Shown piece after piece: positions 29,227 to 38,110 of a stretch of DNA of 40,252 nucleotides. Each line of letters starts with the position of its first letter. The first letter of the stretch is position 1. Position numbers and translations under genes: made by a program. The stretch covers positions 1-40,252 of the forward strand of contig JAIELS010000015.1 of the NCBI GenBank assembly GCA_019752795.1. The letters are read 5' to 3'. Source of the DNA: Sphingobacteriaceae bacterium (GTDB taxonomy: Bacteria > Bacteroidota > Bacteroidia > Sphingobacteriales > Sphingobacteriaceae). The notes under the pieces are model-generated. The model saw only the letters and a list, made by a program, of their open reading frames with translations, made no database searches and was not told where the DNA came from.

Positions 29227-31728
29227 ATGAAAAGAATACAACCTTTTAAAGAAAAATCAATATCTCTTTTGATATTACTTTTTTTAGGATTCTCTGTGTT
29301 TGCACAGCAGCACCCTCCTAAACCAGATGCAGGCAAATTACTTCAAGATATAAAAAAATTAAACGTTTTAGGTAACGTTTTATATCTAGCAGCACACCCT
29401 GATGATGAAAACACTACACTTATCGCCTATATGGCTAATGAGAAAAAATATTATACGGGTTATCTTGCCCTTACCAGAGGTGATGGTGGACAAAATTTAA
29501 TAGGTTCCGAAATTCGTGAAAGACTTGGCGTAATACGTACACAAGAATTACTTCAGGCACGTAGAACAGATGGTGGCCATCAGTATTTTACAAGAGCTAA
29601 CGATTTTGGATTTTCTAAAAACCCAGAAGAAGTATTTAGCATTTGGAACCGCGAAAAATTATTAGCCGATGTGGTTTGGGTAATACGTAATTTTAAACCA
29701 GATGTGATTATCACTCGTTTCCCAAAAGATTCGCGTGCAGGTCATGGTCAACATAGTGCCTCTTCTATTTTAGCCGAAGATGCTTTTGTTGCAGCTGCAG
29801 ATCCAAAAAGATTTCCAGAGCAATTAAAATTTGTAAGCACTTGGCAGGCAAAACGCTTAGTTTGGAACATTAGCTCATGGGCTTTTAAAGATCCTGAAGC
29901 TTTTAACAAGATAGCACCATCATTAGTAAAGGTTGATGTAGGTGTATATAATCCACTACTTGGTAAGTCTTATGGTGAAATTTCTGCTTTAAGTCGCAGT
30001 ATGCATAAAAGTCAGGCTTTTGGTGCAACTGGTACTCGCGGTAGCAGTTTAGATTACTTCGAACACACAATGGGAGTTAAAGCTAAAACTGATTTATTTG
30101 AAGATATTAACACCACTTGGAGCAGATTACAAAACAGCAGTAAAGTACAAGAAGCAATAACTAAAGCTATTTCAACGTACAATCCATCAAGTCCATCTGC
30201 AGTTGTCCCTTTATTGTTAACAGCTAGAGCCGAACTTATGAAGCTTCCAAATTCGTTTTGGAAGGAAAGAAAGCTAGATGAAATACAAGAGGTTATTAGG
30301 ACAGCAACAGGTTTGTATATTGAAGCTACAGCTGCAAGTTTCTCTATCGTACCAGGTGGAAAATTAAAAGTTGAAACAGAAGTTATCAACCGTTCTCCAA
30401 TTGCTGTATCTGTTAAAAGTATTAATTTTCCTTTCCAAAAGCAAGATTCTACGGTTAACAATACCTTAGCAAATTCTGTCGGTAAAAAATATAATTCAAC
30501 AGTTTCAGTACCAAATACATTAAACTATTCGCAACCATATTGGTTACAAAAACCCGATACTTTAGGCATGTTTGATATTGTAAATCAATTTGATGTTGGT
30601 TTACCAGAAAACACACCTCCAGCAAATGTTCTAGTAAAATTAAATATTGGTGGACAAGATTTTAATTTTAACGTACCAGTAGTTTTTAAACGTAATGATT
30701 TAGTTTATGGTGAGCTTTATCAAGCTTTATCTGTTAGCCCACCTGTTTTTGCAAATATTGCGGAAAGTGCATACATTTTTTCAGATAACGATCCTAAACA
30801 AGTAACCGTATATGTAAGAGCGGGTAAAGCAAATGTTAAAGGCGAAGTTACCTTAAAGCTTCCCGAAGGTTGGAAAATTTCTCCCGCATCAGTTAGTATC
30901 AACTTAGCGAAAGAACAATCAGAAGAAGCAATAAACTTTAAAGTAACTCCACCGGTAAATGCACAAGTTGCAGATTTACAAGCAGTAGTTACAATTGATG
31001 GTAAAGCTTATAATAGAGGTATAAGTGTAATTACACACAAACATATTCCTGAACAAGTACTATATCCATTAAATACAGCTAAAGCAGTAAAGTTAGATAT
31101 TCAGGTTAAAAATAAAAACATTGGTTATTTGGTTGGTGCTGGTGATGAAGTGCCAAGAAGTTTACAACAAATTGGCTATAATGTTACCATGCTTAAAGAT
31201 GCAGACATGAACCAAGAAACTTTAGGCAAATTTAGCGCTATTATTGTTGGTATTAGAGCGTACAACACGTTAGATAGAATTAATTTCTATCATGACCATT
31301 TAATGGAATATGTTAAAAATGGCGGGAACGTACTCGTTCAATACAACACAAACTCTGGTTTAAAAACTAACCCAGGTCCTTATCCTATGACAGTTTCTAC
31401 AGATAGAGTAACTGTAGAAGGTGCTGAAGTAAGAGTATTGTTGCCAGATCATCCGGCTTTAAATACGCCTAACAAAATTACCAAAGCAGATTTTGATGGA
31501 TGGGTACAAGAAAGAGGTTTATACTTCCCTAACAAATGGGATAGCCAATATCAATCGTTAATCTCTATTAACGATCCTGGAGAAACCCCTAAAAATAGTA
31601 GTATATTAATTGCAAAATACGGAAAGGGAAATTTTGTTTATACCGGTATTTCTTGGTTTAGACAACTACCTGCAGGTGTACCTGGAGCCTATCGTATTTT
31701 TACTAATCTTATTTCTTTAGGTCAGTAA
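29227..31728 (+). CDS. PIG-L family deacetylase with C-terminal ThuA/GATase-like region
   Basis: LYLAAHPDDENTTLIAYMA (AHPDDE), RGDGGQNLIGSEIRERLGVIRTQELLQARRTDGG; C-terminal GNVLVQYNT...GWVQERGLYFP...GKGNFVYTG. Confidence 0.85.
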   Translation: MKRIQPFKEKSISLLILLFLGFSVFAQQHPPKPDAGKLLQDIKKLNVLGNVLYLAAHPDDENTTLIAYMANEKKYYTGYLALTRGDGGQNLIGSEIRERLGVIRTQELLQARRTDGGHQYFTRANDFGFSKNPEEVFSIWNREKLLADVVWVIRNFKPDVIITRFPKDSRAGHGQHSASSILAEDAFVAAADPKRFPEQLKFVSTWQAKRLVWNISSWAFKDPEAFNKIAPSLVKVDVGVYNPLLGKSYGEISALSRSMHKSQAFGATGTRGSSLDYFEHTMGVKAKTDLFEDINTTWSRLQNSSKVQEAITKAISTYNPSSPSAVVPLLLTARAELMKLPNSFWKERKLDEIQEVIRTATGLYIEATAASFSIVPGGKLKVETEVINRSPIAVSVKSINFPFQKQDSTVNNTLANSVGKKYNSTVSVPNTLNYSQPYWLQKPDTLGMFDIVNQFDVGLPENTPPANVLVKLNIGGQDFNFNVPVVFKRNDLVYGELYQALSVSPPVFANIAESAYIFSDNDPKQVTVYVRAGKANVKGEVTLKLPEGWKISPASVSINLAKEQSEEAINFKVTPPVNAQVADLQAVVTIDGKAYNRGISVITHKHIPEQVLYPLNTAKAVKLDIQVKNKNIGYLVGAGDEVPRSLQQIGYNVTMLKDADMNQETLGKFSAIIVGIRAYNTLDRINFYHDHLMEYVKNGGNVLVQYNTNSGLKTNPGPYPMTVSTDRVTVEGAEVRVLLPDHPALNTPNKITKADFDGWVQERGLYFPNKWDSQYQSLISINDPGETPKNSSILIAKYGKGNFVYTGISWFRQLPAGVPGAYRIFTNLISLGQ

Positions 31729-31746
31729 ATTTCGAAAACCAAAATA

Positions 31747-31786
31747 TAAAGCTACCAACAATCTTTAAAAGATTTTGGTAGCTTTA
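31747..31786 (+). terminator. Intrinsic terminator after PIG-L gene
   Basis: TAAAGCTACCAA...TTGGTAGCTTTA hairpin. Confidence 0.75.
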
Positions 31787-31809
31787 TTAAATTAAAAAAT
31801 AATTTAAAC

Positions 31810-33051
31810 GTGCGAAAAATATCCAAAAATCTAACATTTCAAGTAATTATTGCTATTATCTTGGGTGTAATTGTAGGTGTAATTGCTCCATCTTTTGCGC
31901 CTACCGCAAAAGTGGTTAGTAAAACATTTATCAATATGATAAGTATGTTAATTATACCTATCATTTTCTTAACTATTGTACTCGGTATTTCTAAAATGGG
32001 CGACATGAAAAAGGTTGGCCGTGTTGGAGGTAAAGCGCTACTCTATTTTGAAGTAATTACCACTATTGCAATAATTATAGGTTTAGTCGCTGCAAATTTA
32101 ATTAGACCTGGAGACGGATTAAACCCTTTGGTTAACCATCCAAAAGTACCTGCTACAACTGCTACTGCAGCAGCCACATCTTGGGTCGATTTTTTAAGCC
32201 ATATTATCACTGGAAACATTTTTGAATCATTTGCCAAAGGAGATATTTTACAAGTTTTATTTTTCGCTATTTTATTTGGGTTTGCTTTAAGTAAAATGGG
32301 CCATGCGGGTAAGCACACTATTATCATGTTCGAAAATTTTTCGAAAATTATTTTTAACATGATGAAGTTTGTAATGAAATTAGCTCCAATTGGTGCTTTT
32401 GGTGGTATGGCATTTACCATAGGTAATTATGGTCTATCTACCTTAATACCAATGGCAAAAGTTATGATGGTTGTTTATATTACCTGTATCATATTTATTT
32501 TTGTGATTTTAAACTTCATATGTCATTTATATAAATTCAGTTTAATAAGCTATTTAAAATATATACGGCAAGAAATTCTAGTCGTATTAGGCACTTCTTC
32601 TTCAGAATCCGTATTACCTAGTATGATCCAAAAAATGGAACGATTTGGCTGTAATAAATCAGTCGTTGGGCTGGTGATTCCTACGGGTTATTCCTTTAAT
32701 TTAGATGGAACTTCCATCTATCTTTCCATTGCCCTTATATTTTTAGCACAAGCATTTAAAATAGAGCTCACCTTAGGCCAACAAATAACGGCTATGGCTA
32801 TATTAATGGTAACTTCTAAAGGAGCAGCAGGTGTTACCGGAAGTGGCTTTATTGTACTAAGTTCTACACTTGTATCGATGAATATTATGCCTGTTGAAAA
32901 TGTTGCAATTTTGTTAGGTGTAGATAGATTTATGTCTGAAGCTAGATCTATTACCAATTTAATTGGTAATGGAATTGCTGTAGTTGTAATTGCTAAAAGT
33001 GAAAAAGAGTTTGATGAAGAGAAATATCAATTGGCCATTAAAGAAGCTTAA
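31810..33051 (+). CDS. Dicarboxylate/amino acid:cation symporter (DAACS/GltP type)
   Basis: SMLIIPIIFLTIVLGI, LGTSSSESVLPSMIQKME, IPTGYSFNLDGTSIYLS, SKGAAGVTGSGFIVLSSTL, GVDRFMSEARSITNLIGN; GTG start. Confidence 0.93.
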   Translation: MRKISKNLTFQVIIAIILGVIVGVIAPSFAPTAKVVSKTFINMISMLIIPIIFLTIVLGISKMGDMKKVGRVGGKALLYFEVITTIAIIIGLVAANLIRPGDGLNPLVNHPKVPATTATAAATSWVDFLSHIITGNIFESFAKGDILQVLFFAILFGFALSKMGHAGKHTIIMFENFSKIIFNMMKFVMKLAPIGAFGGMAFTIGNYGLSTLIPMAKVMMVVYITCIIFIFVILNFICHLYKFSLISYLKYIRQEILVVLGTSSSESVLPSMIQKMERFGCNKSVVGLVIPTGYSFNLDGTSIYLSIALIFLAQAFKIELTLGQQITAMAILMVTSKGAAGVTGSGFIVLSSTLVSMNIMPVENVAILLGVDRFMSEARSITNLIGNGIAVVVIAKSEKEFDEEKYQLAIKEA

Positions 33052-33084
33052 TTAGACTAAACTCTGTCTATAAAAAGTATATCA

Positions 33085-33116
33085 AGAAAAGGTAGTTGGC
33101 AACAATTACCTTTTTT
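33085..33116 (+). terminator. Probable terminator after the symporter gene
   Basis: aaaaggtagttggcaacaattacctttttt, short hairpin followed by T-tract. Confidence 0.5.
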
Positions 33117-33243
33117 GATTCTAATTGTTCTTGTGATTATTCTTTTTAAAGTATTGAGTAATCTTTTTTTGTAAAAAAGAAGATAGAGAGGAAATAAGTT
33201 AGTATTTATAGATAGCTTTAAGCATCACTAACTAAAAATTCTC

Positions 33244-36200
33244 ATGAAGAAAATCTTACTAACGCTCACGTTGGTGTTTTCTACTGCATTTTTGTTTGCA
33301 CAGCAGACTTATCCTGTTAATGGATCTTACGACGTAAGACCAGGATTGTATGCTTTTACCAATGCAAACATTGTAGTTAACGCCAATCAAACCATTAGCA
33401 ATGGCGTATTGCTAATCAAAGACAAAACCATCCAATCAGTTGGTACTGGAACTACAATTCCTAAAGGATATGTAGTAATAGATTTAAAAGGAAAATACAT
33501 CTACCCATCTTTAATTGATGCCTTTACAGGATATGGTATTCCAGAGGCACCGAGAGGTGCAGCAGCGGGCTTTGCTGGTTTTGGCAGACCATTTGTATTT
33601 ACTTCCACCAAAAAAGGAGCTTACAGTTGGAACGAGAGTATCCGTCCAGAAACTGAAGTAAGATCTATTTTTACAATAGACAACAAAAAAGCAGACGATA
33701 TGCGTAAAGCTGGCTTTGGTAGTGTAAATGCAATTAACCGTGATGGTATTGCTCGTGGTACATCTGCAGCTGTAACCTTAGGTGATAGCAGAGAAAATGA
33801 AGTAATGCTAAACGATCAAACCGCAGCAAACTATTCATTTAATAGAGGCACATCAACCAATAACTATCCTTCTTCTTTAATGGGATCTATTTCCTTATTG
33901 CGTCAAACTTATTTAGATGCAGCTTGGTACAAAGGTCAAAAAGAAGAATACAATATTTCTTTAGAGCAGTTTAATAAACAACAAAGTTTACCTCAAATTT
34001 TTGAGGCAGATGGTTGGGCAAATATTTTACGTGTAGATAGAATTGCTAAAGAATTCGGCAAACAATTTATCATTAAATCAACTGGAGATGAATACCAACG
34101 TATTGATGCTGTTAAAGCAACAGGTGCGAGTTTAATTATTCCAATTAATTTCCCTAAAGCATTTGATGTTGAAGATCCGATTGAAGCTGGAAACTTAAGT
34201 CTTACCCAATTAAAAGGCTGGGAATTGGCTCCAACTAACCCAGGTGTTTTAGAAAAGGCAGGCGTTAAATTTGCTTTAACCACATTTGGTCTAGATGCTC
34301 CAAGAGATTTCTGGGCTAATATCCAACAAGCAATTGCTAATGGTTTAACTGAAAAACAAGCTTTAATAGCAGTAACCGAAACCCCTGCAGCTATGCTTGG
34401 CATTAGCGACAAGGTTGGTTCTCTTGAAAAAGGAAAGGTGGCCAATTTCTTAATCACTTCAGATAATATTTTTAAAACCGGAAATATCATTTTTGAAAAC
34501 TGGGTACAAGGCAAACGTTTCGTAGTTAACAAAATGGATGTAACTGATTTACGTGGAACCTATAGCTTAAACATTGATGGTATCGGTGCAACAACTTTAA
34601 AAATTACAGGCACAGGTGGCGGTTCTATTGCAGCAATCGAGCGCTTAGGTGCTGATAGTGTTAAAACAAATGCAACATTTACACGTAATGGCGATTGGGT
34701 AACAATTACTTTCAACTTAAAGAAAAATCCTAGCGGAGATATTCGTTTAAGTGGTTATTTAACTGGAAATAGCCCGTTGGCTTTTAATGGAAGTGTTTTT
34801 GTAAATTCAAATGCTACAGGTAATTGGAGTGGCTCTTTAAAAGAAGCAGCTAAGGAAATGCCAAAACGTGATGAACCTGCAAAACCAAATGCCACAAAAG
34901 GGCCATTAGTTTATCCTTTTATTGCTTTCGGTAACTCAACTTTACCAGAACAAGAAACTGTTCTACTTAAAAATGCAACCGTTTGGACTAACGAAAAAGA
35001 AGGTATCTTACAAAATGCAGATGTGTTATTAGAAGGAGGAAAAATTAAAGCCGTAGGTAAAAATTTATCAGCAGGTACTGCTAAGGTAATTGATGCAACT
35101 GGTAAACACATTACTGCGGGTATTATTGACGAACACTCGCATATTGCTGGTACTGGTGGTATAAATGAAGGCGGGCAATCAAATTCTGCTGAAGTTCGTA
35201 TCGGTGATATTATCAATTCAGAAGACATTAACATTTACCGTCAATTAGCTGGAGGAGTAACTTCATCTCAAATCTTACACGGATCTGCAAACTCAATTGG
35301 TGGTCAAAGTCAATTAATTAAATTACGTTGGGGTAAATTACCAGAAGAACTGAAATTTGCTGGTGCCGATGGGTTCATCAAATTTGCATTAGGCGAAAAT
35401 GTTAAGCAAAGTTCTTCTCAAACTAATTCACGTTTCCCTTCTACACGTATGGGCGTAGAACAAGTATTTGTTGATGCCTTTACACGTGCTAGAGAATATG
35501 AAAATGCTTTAAAGGTAAAAGGTAATAATGTACGTAGAGATTTAGAATTAGACGCTTTAGTAGAGATTTTGAATAACAAACGCTTTATCACTTGTCACTC
35601 TTATGTACAATCAGAAATAAATATGTTAATTCATGTTGCTGATAGTTTAGGTTTCAAAATCAACACCTTTACCCATATTTTAGAGGGTTATAAAGTAGCT
35701 GATAAAATGAAAGCTCATGGTATTTCAGCATCTACATTCTCAGATTGGTGGGCTTATAAAATGGAGGTTCAAGAAGCTATCCCATACAATGGTAAAATTA
35801 TGCACAACGTAGGTATTACGACTGCTTTTAACTCTGATGATGCTGAAATGGCTCGTCGTTTAAATCAAGAAGCAGGGAAATCTGTACTTTACGGTGGTCT
35901 ATCTGAAGAAGAGGCTTTAAAATTAGTGACTATAAATCCTGCTAAAATTTTACATATCGATAATAAAGTTGGAAGCTTAAAAGCTGGTAAAGATGCCGAT
36001 GTAGTCGTTTGGTCTGCAAATCCTCTTTCAATTTACGCTAAAGCAGAAAAAACTTTTGTTGATGGAATTTCTTATTGGGATATTGATCGTGATGCACAAG
36101 TTCAAGTTGCGCAAAAAAATGAAAAAGCACGTATCATTCAAAAATTAGTAGAAAGCAAAAGTGCAGGTGCCCGTACGCAAAGACCAACAGCGCAGGTAGC

Positions 36201-36288
36201 ACCAAGACTTTATCACTGCGAATTTGAAGAAGATTATTGGGCTGAAATAAATAAAACTGAAATGGAAGGAGTACACAATCATGAATAA
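33244..36288 (+). CDS. Double amidohydrolase-family exported protein
   Basis: Signal peptide; N-terminal module (GKYIYPSLIDAFTGYG ... VGSLEKGKVANFLI) and C-terminal module (GKHITAGIIDEHSHIAG ... FNSDDAEMARRL ... VGSLKAGKDADVVVW). Confidence 0.85.
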   Translation: MKKILLTLTLVFSTAFLFAQQTYPVNGSYDVRPGLYAFTNANIVVNANQTISNGVLLIKDKTIQSVGTGTTIPKGYVVIDLKGKYIYPSLIDAFTGYGIPEAPRGAAAGFAGFGRPFVFTSTKKGAYSWNESIRPETEVRSIFTIDNKKADDMRKAGFGSVNAINRDGIARGTSAAVTLGDSRENEVMLNDQTAANYSFNRGTSTNNYPSSLMGSISLLRQTYLDAAWYKGQKEEYNISLEQFNKQQSLPQIFEADGWANILRVDRIAKEFGKQFIIKSTGDEYQRIDAVKATGASLIIPINFPKAFDVEDPIEAGNLSLTQLKGWELAPTNPGVLEKAGVKFALTTFGLDAPRDFWANIQQAIANGLTEKQALIAVTETPAAMLGISDKVGSLEKGKVANFLITSDNIFKTGNIIFENWVQGKRFVVNKMDVTDLRGTYSLNIDGIGATTLKITGTGGGSIAAIERLGADSVKTNATFTRNGDWVTITFNLKKNPSGDIRLSGYLTGNSPLAFNGSVFVNSNATGNWSGSLKEAAKEMPKRDEPAKPNATKGPLVYPFIAFGNSTLPEQETVLLKNATVWTNEKEGILQNADVLLEGGKIKAVGKNLSAGTAKVIDATGKHITAGIIDEHSHIAGTGGINEGGQSNSAEVRIGDIINSEDINIYRQLAGGVTSSQILHGSANSIGGQSQLIKLRWGKLPEELKFAGADGFIKFALGENVKQSSSQTNSRFPSTRMGVEQVFVDAFTRAREYENALKVKGNNVRRDLELDALVEILNNKRFITCHSYVQSEINMLIHVADSLGFKINTFTHILEGYKVADKMKAHGISASTFSDWWAYKMEVQEAIPYNGKIMHNVGITTAFNSDDAEMARRLNQEAGKSVLYGGLSEEEALKLVTINPAKILHIDNKVGSLKAGKDADVVVWSANPLSIYAKAEKTFVDGISYWDIDRDAQVQVAQKNEKARIIQKLVESKSAGARTQRPTAQVAPRLYHCEFEEDYWAEINKTEMEGVHNHE

Positions 36289-37600
36289 GTATATCAGTAT
36301 AGCGATAGCTTTATTTGCTTCGGTAAGTATAGCGTATGGCCAAGCAAATATCTCTCCTGCTAAAGCACAAAGTGAAAAGATAATTATAATGGGTGCAACT
36401 GTTCATACAGGTGATGGAAAAGTTATACCAAACGGTTATGTCATCTTTGAAAAAGGCAAGATTACTGGAGTAGGCGACGCCACTGTTGTTAAATTTGCGC
36501 TTACAGATGCTAAAGTAATTACAGCTAATGGTAAACACATTTACCCAGGCTTTATTTCGCCAGTTACAGAATTAGGCTTGGTTGAAATTGAATCTGTAAA
36601 AGCTACAATAGACCATTCTGAATTAGGCGATATGAATGCGCACATCCGTGCACTTATTGCTTACAATACCGATTCCAAAATTCCGGCAACACTGCGTAGT
36701 AATGGTATTTTAATGGCTCAAATTACACCGCAAGGTGGTACAATTTCTGGCAGCTCTTCTGTTGTACAGTTAGATGCTTGGAATTGGGAAGATGCAGCAA
36801 TTAAGAAAGAAGATGCTATGCATATTTCTTGGCCAGCTTCACCGAGGGGTAGAGGTGGTTTTGGTGGCTTAAGAGGAATGACTCCAGGAGGAGCAGATCC
36901 AAATGAACGCACTCAAAATGCAATTGCAGATTTAAATACTTTCTTTAACGAGGCAAAAATATATGCTGAAACTAAACAAACTGTTACTAATGCCCGTTTA
37001 GCAGCTATGAAAGGTTTATTCAATGGTTCACAGAAATTATTTATAGCAGCAGATTCTCAAAAAGACATTATTGCTGCGGTAAATTTTGCGAAAAATTTTG
37101 GTATTACCCCTGTAATTGTTGGTGGGGATGAAGCCTATTTGGTTACAGATTTCTTAAAAGCCAATAATATAATTGTGGTAGTTAAAACGCCTCATTCATT
37201 GCCAACTAATGTTGATGATGATGTGAATATGCCTTACAAAAATGTAGCTAAATTGCATAACGCTGGCGTAACAGTTGTAATTAGTTATGCAAGTAGCGAT
37301 GGCTTTTGGAGACAACGTAGTCTACCATTTGTAGCTGGCACTGCCTCTGCTTGGGGTATCAGTAAAGAAGAAGCATTAAAGGCAATTACCTTAAATGCTG
37401 CAAAAGCAATGGGTATTGATAAAACTACTGGAAGTATAGAAATTGGCAAAGATGCCACTTTATTTATCTCTGCTGGCGATGCTTTAGATATGATTGGAAA
37501 CAAAGTTGAGCAAGCTTTTATTCAAGGAAGAAACATCAACCTAGATAATTTGCACAAACAATTAGATAAGAAATTTAGTGATAAATACGGAATAAAATAA
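36281..37600 (+). CDS. Amidohydrolase-family exported protein
   Basis: Overlaps the upstream gene by 8 nt; GKHIYPGFISPVTELGLVEIE, TGSIEIGKDATLFIS. Confidence 0.85.
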   Translation: MNKYISIAIALFASVSIAYGQANISPAKAQSEKIIIMGATVHTGDGKVIPNGYVIFEKGKITGVGDATVVKFALTDAKVITANGKHIYPGFISPVTELGLVEIESVKATIDHSELGDMNAHIRALIAYNTDSKIPATLRSNGILMAQITPQGGTISGSSSVVQLDAWNWEDAAIKKEDAMHISWPASPRGRGGFGGLRGMTPGGADPNERTQNAIADLNTFFNEAKIYAETKQTVTNARLAAMKGLFNGSQKLFIAADSQKDIIAAVNFAKNFGITPVIVGGDEAYLVTDFLKANNIIVVVKTPHSLPTNVDDDVNMPYKNVAKLHNAGVTVVISYASSDGFWRQRSLPFVAGTASAWGISKEEALKAITLNAAKAMGIDKTTGSIEIGKDATLFISAGDALDMIGNKVEQAFIQGRNINLDNLHKQLDKKFSDKYGIK

Positions 37601-37612
37601 TTTTCACTGACT

Positions 37613-37660
37613 AAACAAAAAAGGGCAGTTTGCAAATCAGCAAACTGCCCTTTTTTGTTT
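37613..37660 (+). terminator. Strong intrinsic terminator after the amidohydrolase operon
   Basis: AAACAAAAAAGGGCAGTTTGC-aaatca-GCAAACTGCCCTTTTTTGTTT. Confidence 0.9.
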
Positions 37661-37673
37661 AAGTATAAGGCAT

Positions 37674-37709
37674 AAAAAAGTGAGTAACTTTATCCAAAAT
37701 CACTCACTT
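37674..37709 (-). terminator. Intrinsic terminator for the minus-strand tRNA-like unit
   Basis: Minus strand AAGTGAGT-N16-ACTCACTTTTTTA. Confidence 0.65.
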
Positions 37710-37735
37710 AATTAACTTATTATTACTCTTAAAAT

Positions 37736-37879
37736 TGGCTGTTGGGGAAGGAGTCGAACCTTCAAGGGGTAGTTAGCTGCAATTCAAAATTAATTTGTGG
37801 TCAACCCATAAATTGCGTTTATCCCGTAATCCCCACCACCGAGACAAGGAGGTGTGTCTGCCAATTTCACCACCCAACA
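37736..37879 (-). tRNA. tRNA-like gene 1: GTC anticodon register, Leu-like D-arm, 72-nt variable region, encoded CCA
   Basis: TGTTGGG/CCCAACA acceptor, D-arm GTG-AAATTGGCAGA-CAC, anticodon arm CCTCC-TTGTCTC-GGTGG, T-arm GAAGG-TTCGACT-CCTTC, discriminator G then CCA; anticodon at 37843-37845. Confidence 0.75.
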
Positions 37880-37882
37880 TTG

Positions 37883-37911
37883 TTTAGTCAGAAGTCTTTA
37901 GTCAGAAAGTC
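37883..37911 (+). repeat. Short tandem repeat between the two tRNA-like genes
   Basis: tttagtcagaagtc tttagtcagaaagtc. Confidence 0.7.
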
Positions 37912-37953
37912 TAGGTTTTAAATTCTATGCTCCCAACTCTAAACTTAAGATTG

Positions 37954-38063
37954 CTGTAGGGGAAGGAGTCGAACCTTCATAGAGTGGTTGTACCGTTACC
38001 GGATTTCCCATTTCCTCTACCACCGAGACAAGGAGGTGTGTCTGCCAATTTCACCACCCTACA
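37954..38063 (-). tRNA. tRNA-like gene 2: GTC anticodon register, Leu-like D-arm, 41-nt variable region, no encoded CCA
   Basis: TGTAGGG/CCCTACA acceptor; D-, anticodon and T-arms identical to gene 1; variable region closed by TAGAG/CTCTA; anticodon at 38027-38029. Confidence 0.75.
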
Positions 38064-38110
38064 GAGTATAAGCAATTGTTAAAGAACTATTTTGTTGTAA
38101 TTGCTTGATA

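Noticed and set aside
32043-32420. 125-aa antisense ORF within the DAACS symporter (likewise 32718-32957)
   Set aside because: Complement of a membrane-protein gene; spurious hydrophobic pattern.
33993-34532. 179-aa antisense ORF opposite the double amidohydrolase
   Set aside because: Lies fully within a strongly supported gene on the opposite strand; composition is what reverse-frame translation of that gene gives, with no recognisable domain.
37883-37911. Possible CRISPR-like repeat (tttagtcagaa(a)gtc)
   Set aside because: Only two adjacent short units with no spacers and no cas genes; simple tandem repeat.
37741-38063. Ordinary tRNA-Leu or tRNA-Ser interpretation of the tRNA-like pair
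   Set aside because: D-arm is Leu-like, but the anticodon register reads GUC, the discriminator is G rather than the A73 expected for Leu, and the variable regions are far too long; the Ser-type D-arm is absent.
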